From Anisus vortex (taxonomy: Eukaryota; Mollusca; Gastropoda; Planorbidae), in contig OX421507.1 of NCBI GenBank assembly GCA_949126835.1, positions 11,769,400-11,833,399 on the forward strand: DNA of 64,000 nucleotides, given 5' to 3'. This document shows, piece after piece, positions 35,728 to 45,800 of the stretch. The translations under genes and the position numbers were made by a program. The number at the start of each line of letters is the position of its first letter. Position 1 is the stretch's first letter. Under the pieces are notes generated by a model that had not been told where the DNA came from, did not search any database, and was given only the letters and a program-made list of their open reading frames with translations.

Positions 35728-36193
35728 AACAAGAAAACCGTAAAAACGAAGTTTTTATTATACTCCCTTTATTTGCAAACTAAGTTTACCATCATGTATT
35801 TAAATAATTGATTGACTGCTGCAAATGAAACGTACAGAAACAATATCTGTGTCGCAAATCTCAAAAATATCTCCTTACTCCGTATGAATTGTTCTAAAAA
35901 TAATCGTAGCGCATAATTTTTTTTTTCTAGCTTTGCGCCGAAAAACTATAAAAAGTTGCACAGGCATTTTTAACGCGAAATTAAAATATTTCTTATACTT
36001 TCCTTTTAAGAAATGAATATTGTCATAAGTGTAGTATTATTAAGTTGTTTGAACTGAAAATTTGATAGGATGTATTGTTAGTCAGGGCAAGTCTGCTGTC
36101 CAAATTTCAGCTCGATCGGACCACGGGAAGTGGTCGAAAAATCGAAGCCAATTTTTGCACCACGATTGCAGACATTGCAACTTAAAATAAAGG
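35728..36193 (+). repeat. 476-bp tandem repeat, copy 2
   Basis: Second copy of the preceding unit, with scattered substitutions and a small deletion in the segment before the final GATTGCAGACATTGCAACTT. Sequence resembling the unit start (AAGAAGAAAACGCAACAAT) resumes at about 36515 after a MITE, hinting at a third, interrupted copy. Confidence 0.9.
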
Positions 36194-36216
36194 TAGTAAT
36201 AAAAATAATGTTTGAT

Positions 36217-36507
36217 CATAGACTATAATAAGATGGAACGCTTGCTCTATTTTTAGAGCTTCTATGTACTTTTTTCCGTGCGCAACCAATAAGGCTGTCT
36301 TAAATAACTTCTACGCACCTCATTGTTTCTTAAATGTTTCCGCTGTATAGAACTTTCGATTTAAATTTTTAATTGAGAAAATGGAAGCGATTCAATAAAA
36401 CGGAAGTACAAAGGAAACAACGAATCGGGAATTCCGAAAAGCAGTCTTTCGAGTTATCATATAGCATAAATACTAAAGCAAGCCGTCCATTTGTATTATA
36501 GTCTATG
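36217..36507. mobile_element. 291-bp MITE with TIRs and 7-bp TSD
   Basis: The left end CATAGACTATAATA is repeated inverted at the right end (TATTATAGTCTATG), and the similarity continues for over 30 bp (ATGGAACGCTTGCT against ATGGACGGCTTGCT). GTTTGAT flanks it on both sides (36210-36216 and 36508-36514). It is non-coding. The superfamily is undetermined; a 7-bp (or 8-bp with one slip) duplication does not fit the usual TA or TTA groups. Confidence 0.8.
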
Positions 36508-36514
36508 GTTTGAT

Positions 36515-37540
36515 CAAGAAGAAAACGCAACAATAAAATGTATGTTTGAGTTAAAGCGCAGTAGGCTACCTACAGTAACTAACAGTTGCTGTGTGGTTTA
36601 TATGTGCGTTTGACTTAACGGCTCTGAGGCACATAGTAGATGTAGATCTAGTCTAAGGATTCTTCATTAGTCAATGATCTATGAAGAACCTATAGCAACT
36701 GCCGACTTGGCAGGCTAGCAATAAATGGTTCCAGATTCATTTCAAGGAAATTAGAGAGTGGACATGAATGATTGAGATAGATAGAGAGAGACAGAGAGAG
36801 GGAGAGAGTCTGAGAGAGAGTGAGAGAGGAGCGTAACTGCGATAGGTAATCACTCCCTACAGTATGAATTGTTTCTTTGTAGGCAGTTAAAGAATGTGAG
36901 ACTATTCTAGAGCAGATAAGAGATTTAGACTTTCGGCGTAGGCCTATGGTTAAATGCAATAGAAATTATTTTGAACAGTTTACAAGCCACGTATCCATGT
37001 ATCAGATGTCAGGCTTATAATTTGAAGTAGCATCGATACAATATAAAACTAAACAATTATTTAACCGATATTACAAAAGAATCTGATCAGTGTTTGTTTT
37101 AAATAACATGAAATTGAGTATTCGTTATAAGCATTTATAAATAATAAGGCCTGTATATCAACTCTGTATCTGGGAAAGATTTCAGTGCAACTGAATGTAA
37201 TAAACTACAAACTACTATGTTTCTGGGCCTTTATAGTATTTTGATTGTGTTTATGGACAGTGTAGTATTTTGATTATGTTAGGGGTTTGTAAGCTTTTGT
37301 AGTATTATCATTTATGTAGTATAATGGTGCTATGCATGTTGTGTTCTCAAGTGTCTGTGCTTGTATTAGTCTATGCATGTCTTGGTGGGATTTTTCACTG
37401 ACGAATATTACTTAGCTTCTTTGAATGACGCTTAAGTATACATGTCGTGTTAGATTGTCATTCTTTTTTTGTCGATGCAGTCTGCATTTCATTTCGCAGT
37501 CTTACAAATGTATAATGATACTGCTAACATTCCTGACTTG
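36515..37540. other. Unassigned stretch with a short (GA)n tract
   Basis: Contains (GAGAGA)n at about 36778-36830. No gene seen. Confidence 0.6.
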
Positions 37541-37544
37541 TATA

Positions 37545-37965
37545 TATAGAGAGAGACTTATCGAGAACATTTCTGCTAGCTGATATTCCGACACATATAT
37601 AAGCTTTATATATATATAGAGAGAGAGAGAGATTGATAGAAACGTATCTAGCTGGATGGATGGATAGATGGATGGAAAGATAGTTGCAGAGATGGATGGA
37701 TGGATGGATCGATAGATGGATAAATAGAAAAATAGATAAATAGATGATAAATAGATAAATAGATAGACACATAGATAAATAGTTAAACTGTTAGATAGAT
37801 AAATAGATAAATAAATAAATAGATAAATAGATAAATAGATAAATAAAAAAATAGATAAATATATAAATATATAAATCGATAAATAGATAAATAGATAAAT
37901 AGATAAATAGTTAAATAGATAAATAGATAAATAATTTATTTGCTAAATACATAGATAGATTGGTA
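37545..37965 (+). repeat. (GATA)/(GATG)n compound microsatellite
   Basis: About 420 bp of TATATA, GAGA, GATGGATG and AGATAAATAGATAAAT units with point variants. A minus-strand Ser/Ile/His-rich frame over it is an artefact. Confidence 0.9.
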
Positions 37966-38405
37966 GATGGCTGGATAGACACGGCTGTATGAAAGATAGA
38001 TTGAAAGCTAAATAAATGAGATAAGCCTATATATATATGTGTGTGTTTAGCTATAAAGATAGATAGGTATATAACTAGACAGATACTTAAAAGACATATA
38101 AATCAAACATCTTTAATTACTTACGTTTATACAAGCATACAATAAAACTCCATTATGTTCAAATCCCATTAAAAAAAACAAATTTTCATTTATATCCAGT
38201 TCTACGCTCACTACCAATAGAAAGATCTACTAAATGAAATAACAAAAGGGGAGAAAACTGAACAATGAATCAGATCCCAAGGAAGTTCCGAGATTGTAGC
38301 GGGTCTGACGTCGACTGGGCGAGATGACGTTGCTGGGTCATCGCATGGGTTTAAAAATAAAATAAAATAAAAAGCAGCCTCGCTACCACGCAAAGCTCGC
38401 TACGT
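37966..38405. other. Unassigned stretch
   Basis: No recognised features beyond short AT repeats. Confidence 0.55.
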
Positions 38406-38409
38406 TACA

Positions 38410-38460
38410 GGTCTGTGTGTGTGTGAGTGTGCGTGTGAGTGTGTGTGTGTGTGCATGAGC
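38410..38460 (+). repeat. (TG)n microsatellite
   Basis: Interrupted TG/CG dinucleotide run. Confidence 0.85.
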
Positions 38461-38790
38461 GGGTGCGAGAGAGGGACTCGGTGCGCGTGCTTTGTTCTCT
38501 CCTCTTTAAAAGATTTGTGGTGTTGATAAACAAGTGTAGAGATATTCTGAGGCTGGCCAGATGGGGCGTGCGTTGTTCTTAATAGGTTGATAGCGGCCGT
38601 TGGAATAAAAGCAACACACAGAAAAGGTCAAGTGACTGATTTAAATGTTTACGATACTGGTCAGTCAATATGTTGCTACCTGATACTTGGCGCAATACGT
38701 GAAGGAGGCACAGTGACGTAACTGGGATAAATGATAAATGGCGCATATTGAGAATGTTAGTTTTGATTTATTAGTTAGCTAAGGTTAAGA

Positions 38791-39050
38791 ATGAGGGCGC
38801 GGTTGCCGAGTGGTAGCGCGTTCGACTGGCGTACCGAATGTCCTAGTTTCGAATCCTGGTGAATGATTCGTTCTCGGGTCTGGAGGATGTCACTGGGTCT
38901 AACTCTAACCATCTCTGATGGGGTACCTGACTTTAGTTGGGGTAAAGTGAAGGCGGTTGCGCATTGTCCTGGCCACACAATCTCCTAATATGCATGGCCA
39001 AAGAAACTGGTGAACGACCTATGGATACATTTAGTCAGACGAGATACTAT
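38791..39050 (+). mobile_element. tRNA-derived SINE, complete, with TSD
   Basis: The head reads like a tRNA: an A-box region GGTTGCCGAGTGGTAGCGCG and, at the proper distance, a B-box GTTTCGAATCC. These are the internal promoter for RNA polymerase III. The body (GGGGTACCTGACTTTAGTTG, then GCATTGTCCTGGCCACACA, then AAACTGGTGAACG) is shared with the split SINE at 49.85-51.66 kb and the fragment at 1.34 kb. GGTTAAGA precedes it (38783-38790) and GGTTAAAGA follows (39051-39059), a plausible target duplication. The lack of a discriminating acceptor stem and the 3' body argue against a functional tRNA. It could belong to a mollusc SINE superfamily, but I cannot name it from memory. Confidence 0.85.
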
Positions 39051-39239
39051 GGTTAAAGAGATTGTCCTTTTGGCGCCAATCCATAATATGGCGCCTGGCA
39101 CGGTAGTCCTCCCCGCCCCCTGCTACTTACACTAGAGGGAATCTCCAGTTACTAAATTTAAACACAGTACTTGTTGATTCAGAAATCTTTGTCAATATTT
39201 ATATTATTTTTATTTTTTTTAATTTAGTTTTACTGACAT

Positions 39240-39460
39240 TGTTTCTTCTAAGTGATTTCTTGAGGGTTTTTATCTCAATCCCCTGCAGTTGAGTGTTATG
39301 TTGAATGCTCATCACCCTGTGGGTGGCATTATGCAATCTGGTTTACATTAAGAAATGATATCTATGGATTGAGTTGCCATCCACATGTAAATATGTTTGT
39401 CTGATACTGATTGCAAGAAACTCTGCAGACTGGTGAATAGTTAAAGAAGAATGAACAAAG
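39240..39460 (+). mobile_element. Weak LINE 3'-end remnant
   Basis: The last 60 bp (TTTGTCTGATACTGATTGCA..CAGACTGGTGAATAG) resemble the end of the LINE fragment at 0.7 kb (TTTGTCTGGCATTGACTGCA..CAGACTGGCGAATAG), including the terminal stop. Frames upstream are broken. Confidence 0.45.
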
Positions 39461-39690
39461 AACAACAACAACAAATAAATAAAAGAAAGTTTCATTCTCA
39501 TCTATTCTTGACTTCTTATTCATTATAATTTTGTTCTCGATTTATCCACAATTTGTTCTATATGGCATGCGAAGCAGCGTTGGCACGTTTCTAAAGCCAC
39601 GGCATGCAACATTACAAGTGGATATATATTGCCAATACTAACCACCATCAGAAAATTCGGGGCCACCCTTTTGGAGCAAATGTATAACCT
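39461..39690. other. Unassigned stretch
   Basis: Nothing recognisable. Confidence 0.5.
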
Positions 39691-39694
39691 TTAC

Positions 39695-39755
39695 TTAGAT
39701 TCAAACCGGGACCTTTGGTTCAAAAGCCGAGCGCGCTACCGCTTGTGTCATCTTT
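39695..39755 (-). mobile_element. tRNA-like SINE head fragment
   Basis: On the minus strand, ACAAGCGGTAGCGCGCTCGG followed by GGTCCCGGTTTGAATCT gives an A-box-like and B-box-like pair at tRNA spacing. No closed acceptor stem is visible, so a SINE head or tRNA pseudogene is more likely than a working tRNA. Confidence 0.45.
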
Positions 39756-40003
39756 TCCGACTCTTCTAATATTAGACCGAGTCTTTAACCTGTGTTTTAG
39801 AGGATCATGTTCAGACTGACATCAACGAGAAAACTGGAGGACATGTAAATAATTGGAACAAATAAGTTGACCTCATTCTTAGAAAGACATACATAGCGGA
39901 TGGAGCATCAATACTAAACAGCAAATTTCGTTTTGTTTTTGGTTTTAATTGTGCGGTTCGTGAAACAGTTCTAAAAGCTTCAATCATTGGTCATTAACTA
40001 GAG

Positions 40004-40213
40004 CAGGGGTCGGCAGCCTTTTGATTAGAGTGTGCCAAAGAAGGATTTCTAATTCATTCGGCGTGCCAAAAACTTGACAAGTCATTTTGCCCTAGTAATC
40101 AATTTCTGGTAGAAGAGACTGTGAATTGCCCTTCTTTGAAGGTCTGCCGCGTGCCATTGAAAATAGCTCTGCGTGCCAAGTCTGGTACGCGTTGCGTAGG
40201 TTGCCGATCCCTG
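40004..40213 (+). mobile_element. 210-bp hAT MITE with perfect TSD
   Basis: TIRs are CAGGGGTCGGCAGCC and, inverted, CAGGGATCGGCAACC. The interior matches the 13.7-kb MITE (GTGTGCCA, TTTCTGGTAGAAGAGAC, GCGTGCCA..GGTACGCG). AACTAGAG lies directly before it (39996-40003) and after it (40214-40221), an exact 8-bp hAT duplication. It ends exactly where a long hAT element's flanking copy begins. Confidence 0.9.
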
Positions 40214-40221
40214 AACTAGAG

Positions 40222-41941
40222 CATGCGTCGGCAACCTTTTGCTAACAGTGTGCCAAACTAGGATTTCTAAATCATTCAGCTTGCCAAAAGCCTAAAATGA
40301 ATCGTTACAAAGTTTTAGTGATTCATCACCTTTATTTGCATTGATATCAAATTCAATATTAAAATTTTATAATTAAATATGCACATTAAAAAAGTATGGT
40401 AATTATTGTCTTAAAATTTTCATTTGTAGTTAAGCAAGTCATATATAGGATCTAACACCTGCTATTATTAATTATATTTTGATCTCAGTTTACCAGAGAT
40501 CTTCTTTATTTTTTTATATATATTTTTTTTAAAGCCTTTATTGTAAAGGCTGTTCAAAAATATAAACAAACGGGACATTGTAAACTTTTAGATAATATAT
40601 AGTGATTATTGTTAAGTGGAGTAGATACAAACTGGGTAGTTAATGTATTGTTTAAAAATATACATATAAAGTCTTTGATCATATAATATTTATATAATTT
40701 TTAAATACTTTTTACAGCTTGATCATTTCAAAGTTATAAATTGTAAGCCATTCAAAGAAAAAACAGAAACATTAGAAATATTAGCTCAAATAAAACGGGT
40801 TAATTATCTCCCTTTAATTAAAAAAACTGTCCACATTTGATTCAATAGTGATGCCAACAAAGTTATGTTTTGTAATATAACAAATATTACTGACTAATCA
40901 TTATTTCTTTTTATCATCCAACATTTTGGTATTCATTACAAGATTGATTTATAAGCGAATAAAAAAAAATTATGTTAAACAGTTGTGAATAAACATTTCC
41001 TGCAGTAATTGTTCGTCCATTTAAGGAGTTTATAATTTAAACATTAATAATTACAGAAATTACATATTAGAGCTATTAAATAAGTCTCTTATGTTTATTA
41101 AATTAATAATAAAAAATAAATTTGTTTTAGAATTAGTTATAATTATGTTTAATTAAAAAAGATGAGCATAAATACTATATTAAATGTAATTGTAAATAGT
41201 CTGCATCAATTAATGAGTGGTCAATTGTAAGTGACCTCCTTGTATGCTTAAAACAGCTTTCATGTGTGATAAAATCTGTTCACAAGAGTAAGTTGAACCA
41301 AAAGCTGAAAGTAAAACAGCGAATGCCTAGCAGTTGAGAAAAGCAGGTGACTTTACTAGGCAGCTTTCTTCCATATTTTTTCCGCAAATGGGCACATTTG
41401 GATGGTCATATTTTAAATTTTTAAAATTCAAACTGCTGCATATTAAAATCGCCACTATCCCTTTACTTAAAAAAAATATCTTGGCCTACATTTAAAAAGG
41501 TTGTAATAATATTAAACCAAATAGGCTTGATGTGGTATGAAAAATAATGAGTCCATACATTTGAAAGTCTTGCCTTTGATTAGAAAACACCGCTTTGAGT
41601 GCTTCGATGTACTTCTGAAAAGCCCAACTTTCTATCTAAATATATGCCTTAAAATAGGGATGTGCAACAGTTAAATGTTTTGAAATGGATTTCACGGCAA
41701 GATATGTCCAGTTTCAATGCAATTCCGTTCCAGTAGTCCTTGTAAATGCAAGTTCAACTCACTGAAATGTGTCGCTATGTCATTCAGAAAAATCGGCTTC
41801 AACGGTTAGTTTTCCTAATTTAGAACCGGAAAATGTTGTTTTTCTATCAATAAAATTCACCTCTTGGAGGTCTTTCGCGTGCTATTGAAAATCGCCCTGC
41901 GTGCCGAATTTGGCACGCGAGCCTTAGGTTGCCGACCCCTG
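40222..41941 (-). mobile_element. 1.72-kb hAT element with decayed transposase
   Basis: Termini CATGCGTCGGCAACC and, inverted, CAGGGGTCGGCAACC; AACTAGAG on both sides (40214-40221, 41942-41949). Both ends share subterminal blocks with the short MITEs (TGTGCCAAACTAGGATTTC at the left, TGCCGAATTTGGCACGCG at the right). The minus strand from the right end holds remnants of a transposase gene. The left 900 bp is very AT-rich and non-coding. It is homologous along most of its length to the 46.9-48.7-kb element. Confidence 0.88.
41220..41870 (-). pseudogene. hAT transposase remnant (C-terminal dimerisation region)
   Basis: At 41256-41306 the minus strand encodes FGSTYSCEQILSHMKAV. This is the conserved C-terminal hAT block (FGSTYxCExxFSxMKxxKS) that forms part of the dimerisation domain of ZBED5-like/hAT transposases. 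Upstream on the same strand the reading frame is broken by stops (one about 15 codons before this block) and by shifts. No start, BED zinc finger or full DDE core can be followed, so the copy is inactive. The equivalent region of the 46.9-kb element reads FLGSTYNCEQ, so both come from a common ancestor. Confidence 0.8.
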
Positions 41942-41949
41942 AACTAGAG

Positions 41950-42780
41950 TACACACCAAAAATACAAGCACCGATCTCACACATAATAAATATTTTTGAT
42001 TAATTTACTGCGAGCGTAGCCCGGAGCTTCATTTTGGGTAGGATGGAGCAAGATACTCCCGGAGCTAGAGTTTAACTAGAGCTAGTTAATTTCTTAATTC
42101 TTTGAGCTTGAGCTTGCACAAGTAAAAAAAATACAAATATTTATTGATGGTCCACTTTATTTTTAAAACATGATTCCATGTATACACTTTTTGACTGATT
42201 CCAGAAATATAGTCATCTTTTAGCTTATTTTCTTAAGTAGATTTTTTTCTAAATAAAAATGACAGATTTATTGTTGTCGACCCAAATGGCCTTTTATACA
42301 CTTTTATCCAGGTTGTCATGACAAGGAGTCATAAAGTATTCAACGCTGTTTGGGCGGCACATATATAAACAATGTTGCAGGTGGAGGACTTCATCTATCA
42401 TGATAGTTAGTTGTGACAAGCTTTAGGACAAAGGAACATTCGTACTACGAGCGTTCGTTAAATTATCTAATTTATTATCGTTTGTGAGTTTTCCAATAGC
42501 CCAATTCTGTTCATCTTGAAGTAGAAATTCATGGCGTTTAATTGTTGCCCTTTGTTAGCGATTTTGGATATTTCAATGCTGCCAAAATGTAATATTACGG
42601 AAATATTCGGGACCAATACAATTTTCTTATTTCATTTGCAAGAACAAACACGTGATAATTGTCTTTTAAACTTAGTGAAATTTAGACCTGGGGAACTAAC
42701 AATTTAATATCATATAAGAGATATAACACTAAAACAATGGTTAAGCGTAGTGTACAATAATTTTTTCAAGAACCACCCAG
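41950..42780. other. Unassigned stretch between hAT element and LINE
   Basis: AT-rich, no domain-bearing frame. Its right part may already belong to the LINE 5' region. Confidence 0.5.
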
Positions 42781-42839
42781 TGCCTGGATGTCTGCACCTA
42801 TAGTATAGGATTTGTGTTACCGAGTGACATTGGAGGTAA

Positions 42840-45800
42840 ACGGGCGAGCCACCACGATAATGATCCTAGGGGAACAGCAGTGAACAATCGCTTGCTGCGG
42901 AAACCTTCGGCGTGTCGTGGAGAGCCCGGACAGAGCTTTGGAGTGCCCCCCCCCCCCCCACCCAGAGCTCAACCCTAACGTTACACCCTGAACTACAGAG
43001 CCCTGCGGGCTCGTCCTGTTTTTTTTTTTTTTACCTTATAACTCTGTATAGAAGGAGCAACTGTAAATGAGTAGCAAGTGCATTTCGCCTCCAGGTGTGA
43101 TTGATAAAATTAATTATCAACAAACATTTGTGCCTGTCTTTCAGCTTTTTGAAACGAAAGAAAATCAGCCCATCGGCAAGTTCCCTCTCAGTGAAGAGAA
43201 CTGCCAAGTCTGTCAATCTTGTCTGTCAAATGTAGCACTTGGTGAGCTTCAGCTTTGAGAAAGAGCCTAAATGCTATTAGCCCGGGAAAGGAAGATTCGC
43301 AGCAAGATCACAATACTAGGCGGCTCAATTCCTAAGGTCTCTCTGTATGAGCTATACCTTTTTCTGGAGAAGGTCTCAAGGCTGTAAGCTTGACAGAAGT
43401 TTGTTGCAGATCCAGCATTTTATTTGAAGCTACGTCTAAGGATCATTGATTACTTAATAAGCAAGCCTAGCATTTCGTCGTGTGTTGCGCCTGCAGGCAG
43501 CAATGTATGTTGTGTTTAGTTGCTAATTCTGAACTTCTTAATTGTTTTAAAATGAATCAAAACTTTCTGCGTTACATTGGAAAAATATGCTTGAAGCGCC
43601 ATACCCGTGTTGATACCAAAGTTTTTAAAATTATTCGTTGTCTCGGCGTTGGGCGTCGACCACCAACGAAACGCGGGACCAGAGCTGGGCGTCTACATCG
43701 CATTTGGTATGGCCTGTCTAACAAACCTCTCGTCGCTGCGCCTGTTGTGGGTGTGTTCGATTCTTTTCAATCTGCGCCCACTACATTCGCACATCCCCAC
43801 AAAGCTACAAACCAGAAACTGGGCGTTTGTCTGCTGAATTCTCAATCGGTCAACCCTGTCGGGAAGGCTGACGTAATTTCCGACTACATCGTTGAGAATA
43901 ATATTGACATACTATTTATCACAGAGACATGGCTACGGCCCGGGGATGACCACAAGATTCAAGAACTTACTCCGGTTGGTTACCTTACTGCTTCCTTTCC
44001 CCGCCCGGCTGGTGCGGGTGGAGGTATTGCAGTTATATACAAACGACACCTGCATGCTGCCTCTTCTTTCTCCGACACCCTCCCCTTTCCCCACACCACC
44101 TTCGAGGCCGTGGAAATGACAGTGTCCACTACCACCACCGTAACCTTCCTTTGTATATATCGCCCTCCCCCGAATGCCAGGAACAGGCTAAGTGAAGCAA
44201 CTTTTTTCGACGAGTTCGCACTGGCACTCGACAATTACAATGTGACCTCACATAGTGCTATCGTTCTGGGCGACTTCAATATTCACTGGGACTGCCCCTC
44301 TAATGCCAACACCAAGCGGGCCCGTGCGCTACTGGACAGCTACAGTCTCGACCAGGTCGTCCCATTCCCAACCCACGACCACGGGCACATTCTGGACTGG
44401 ATCGTCACCAGACCATCTGACAACCTGGTCTCCTGCCTCGTCGCCTGCGACCAACTGGTGTCTGACCACTCTGCTGTCAGCTTCATCGTCAACATCACCA
44501 GGCCGGCCAGGAAGCGCAAGATGGTCACTCGCCGCAAGCTGCGAGCTATAGACACTGTTGCCTTCGGTGCGGAGGCTGCATCGCTTCTCGCTCTGCGTGA
44601 CCCCTCTTCAGACCCGGCCCCCTTCTTGAACTTGACTCTACGTCAACTTCTTGACAGGCACGCCCCGCCATCTTTGTGTGCCGTCTCGGAGCGACCGCCA
44701 GCTCCTTGGTTTTCTGATGACGTCAAATCTGCCAAGCAAGAACGACGACGCGCGGAGCGAGCGTGGCGCCTCTCTGGCCTCGAGGTCCACCGCCAGATCT
44801 TCAGGGAAAAGCGACTACTCGTCAAAGAAGCCATCACTGCTGCCAAGGTCCTGCATTTCCACGACCGCATCAAGCATGCCTCGTCGCCCGGGGAGCTTCA
44901 CTTAATCTTGTCCTCCCTTCTTGGCTCTTCTACCTCAACGCCCCTCCCCACCACCCGCCCACTCAACGACCTCCCTGATCACTTCTCACAGTACTTTCAG
45001 CAAAAGATTGCGACTCTGCGCTGTTCCCTGGATCAGGATGTCTACAGCCCATCTCCACCCTCTCCTACTTTCTCGGGCTCCCCGCTCACCTGCTTCCTTC
45101 CTGTAACCATTGACCTTGTCAAGCGCATCATCACAAGGACCCCCATCAAGACCTGTGAGCTTGACCCTATGCCCGGCTTCCTGTTTGCCAAGTGCTTGGA
45201 CAGGCTTCTGCCGTTCATCACAGATATTATTAACACCTCTCTATCCACGGGCGTGGTCCCGGACTGCTTCAAATCCGCAATTGTCCGCCCTCTCTTAAAG
45301 AAGCCCGGACTCGATGTAAATGAGTGCAAGAACTACCGCCCAGTATCCAACCTACCCTTCCTTTCCAAGATCCTGGAGCGTGTTGTCCTTGAGCAGTTAA
45401 ATGCCCATCTGTCTCTACATTCGCTGATGCCCGCGCACCAGTCTGCGTATCGCCACCATCACAGCACTGAGACAGCGCTTCTGCGGATCACCACTGACCT
45501 CCTAAACGCCTCTGACAGAGGTCTCGTCTCTGCCCTGGTGCAGCTTGATTTGTCTGCTGCCTTCGATACGATTGACCACCACCGACTAATTGATCGCCTC
45601 AGGTCTACATTTGGCATTCAAGACATCGCCCTCTATTGGTTCATTAACTATCTTCAGAATCGCTCCCAGACCGTTATGATTGAGTCCATATTCTCCCAGC
45701 CTGTTCACGTCTGCTATGGTGTGCCGCAGGGGTCTGTCCTTGGTCCACTTCTTTTCACCCTTTACACTCAACCCCTATCCTTTGTCATCGAACGCCACAA

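Noticed and set aside
38791..38865. Functional tRNA gene
   Set aside because: A and B boxes are present, but there is no proper acceptor stem and the sequence continues into a SINE body flanked by a target duplication.
42966..42975. AACCCTAACG as telomere-like sequence
   Set aside because: A single occurrence, not tandem, in the LINE leader.
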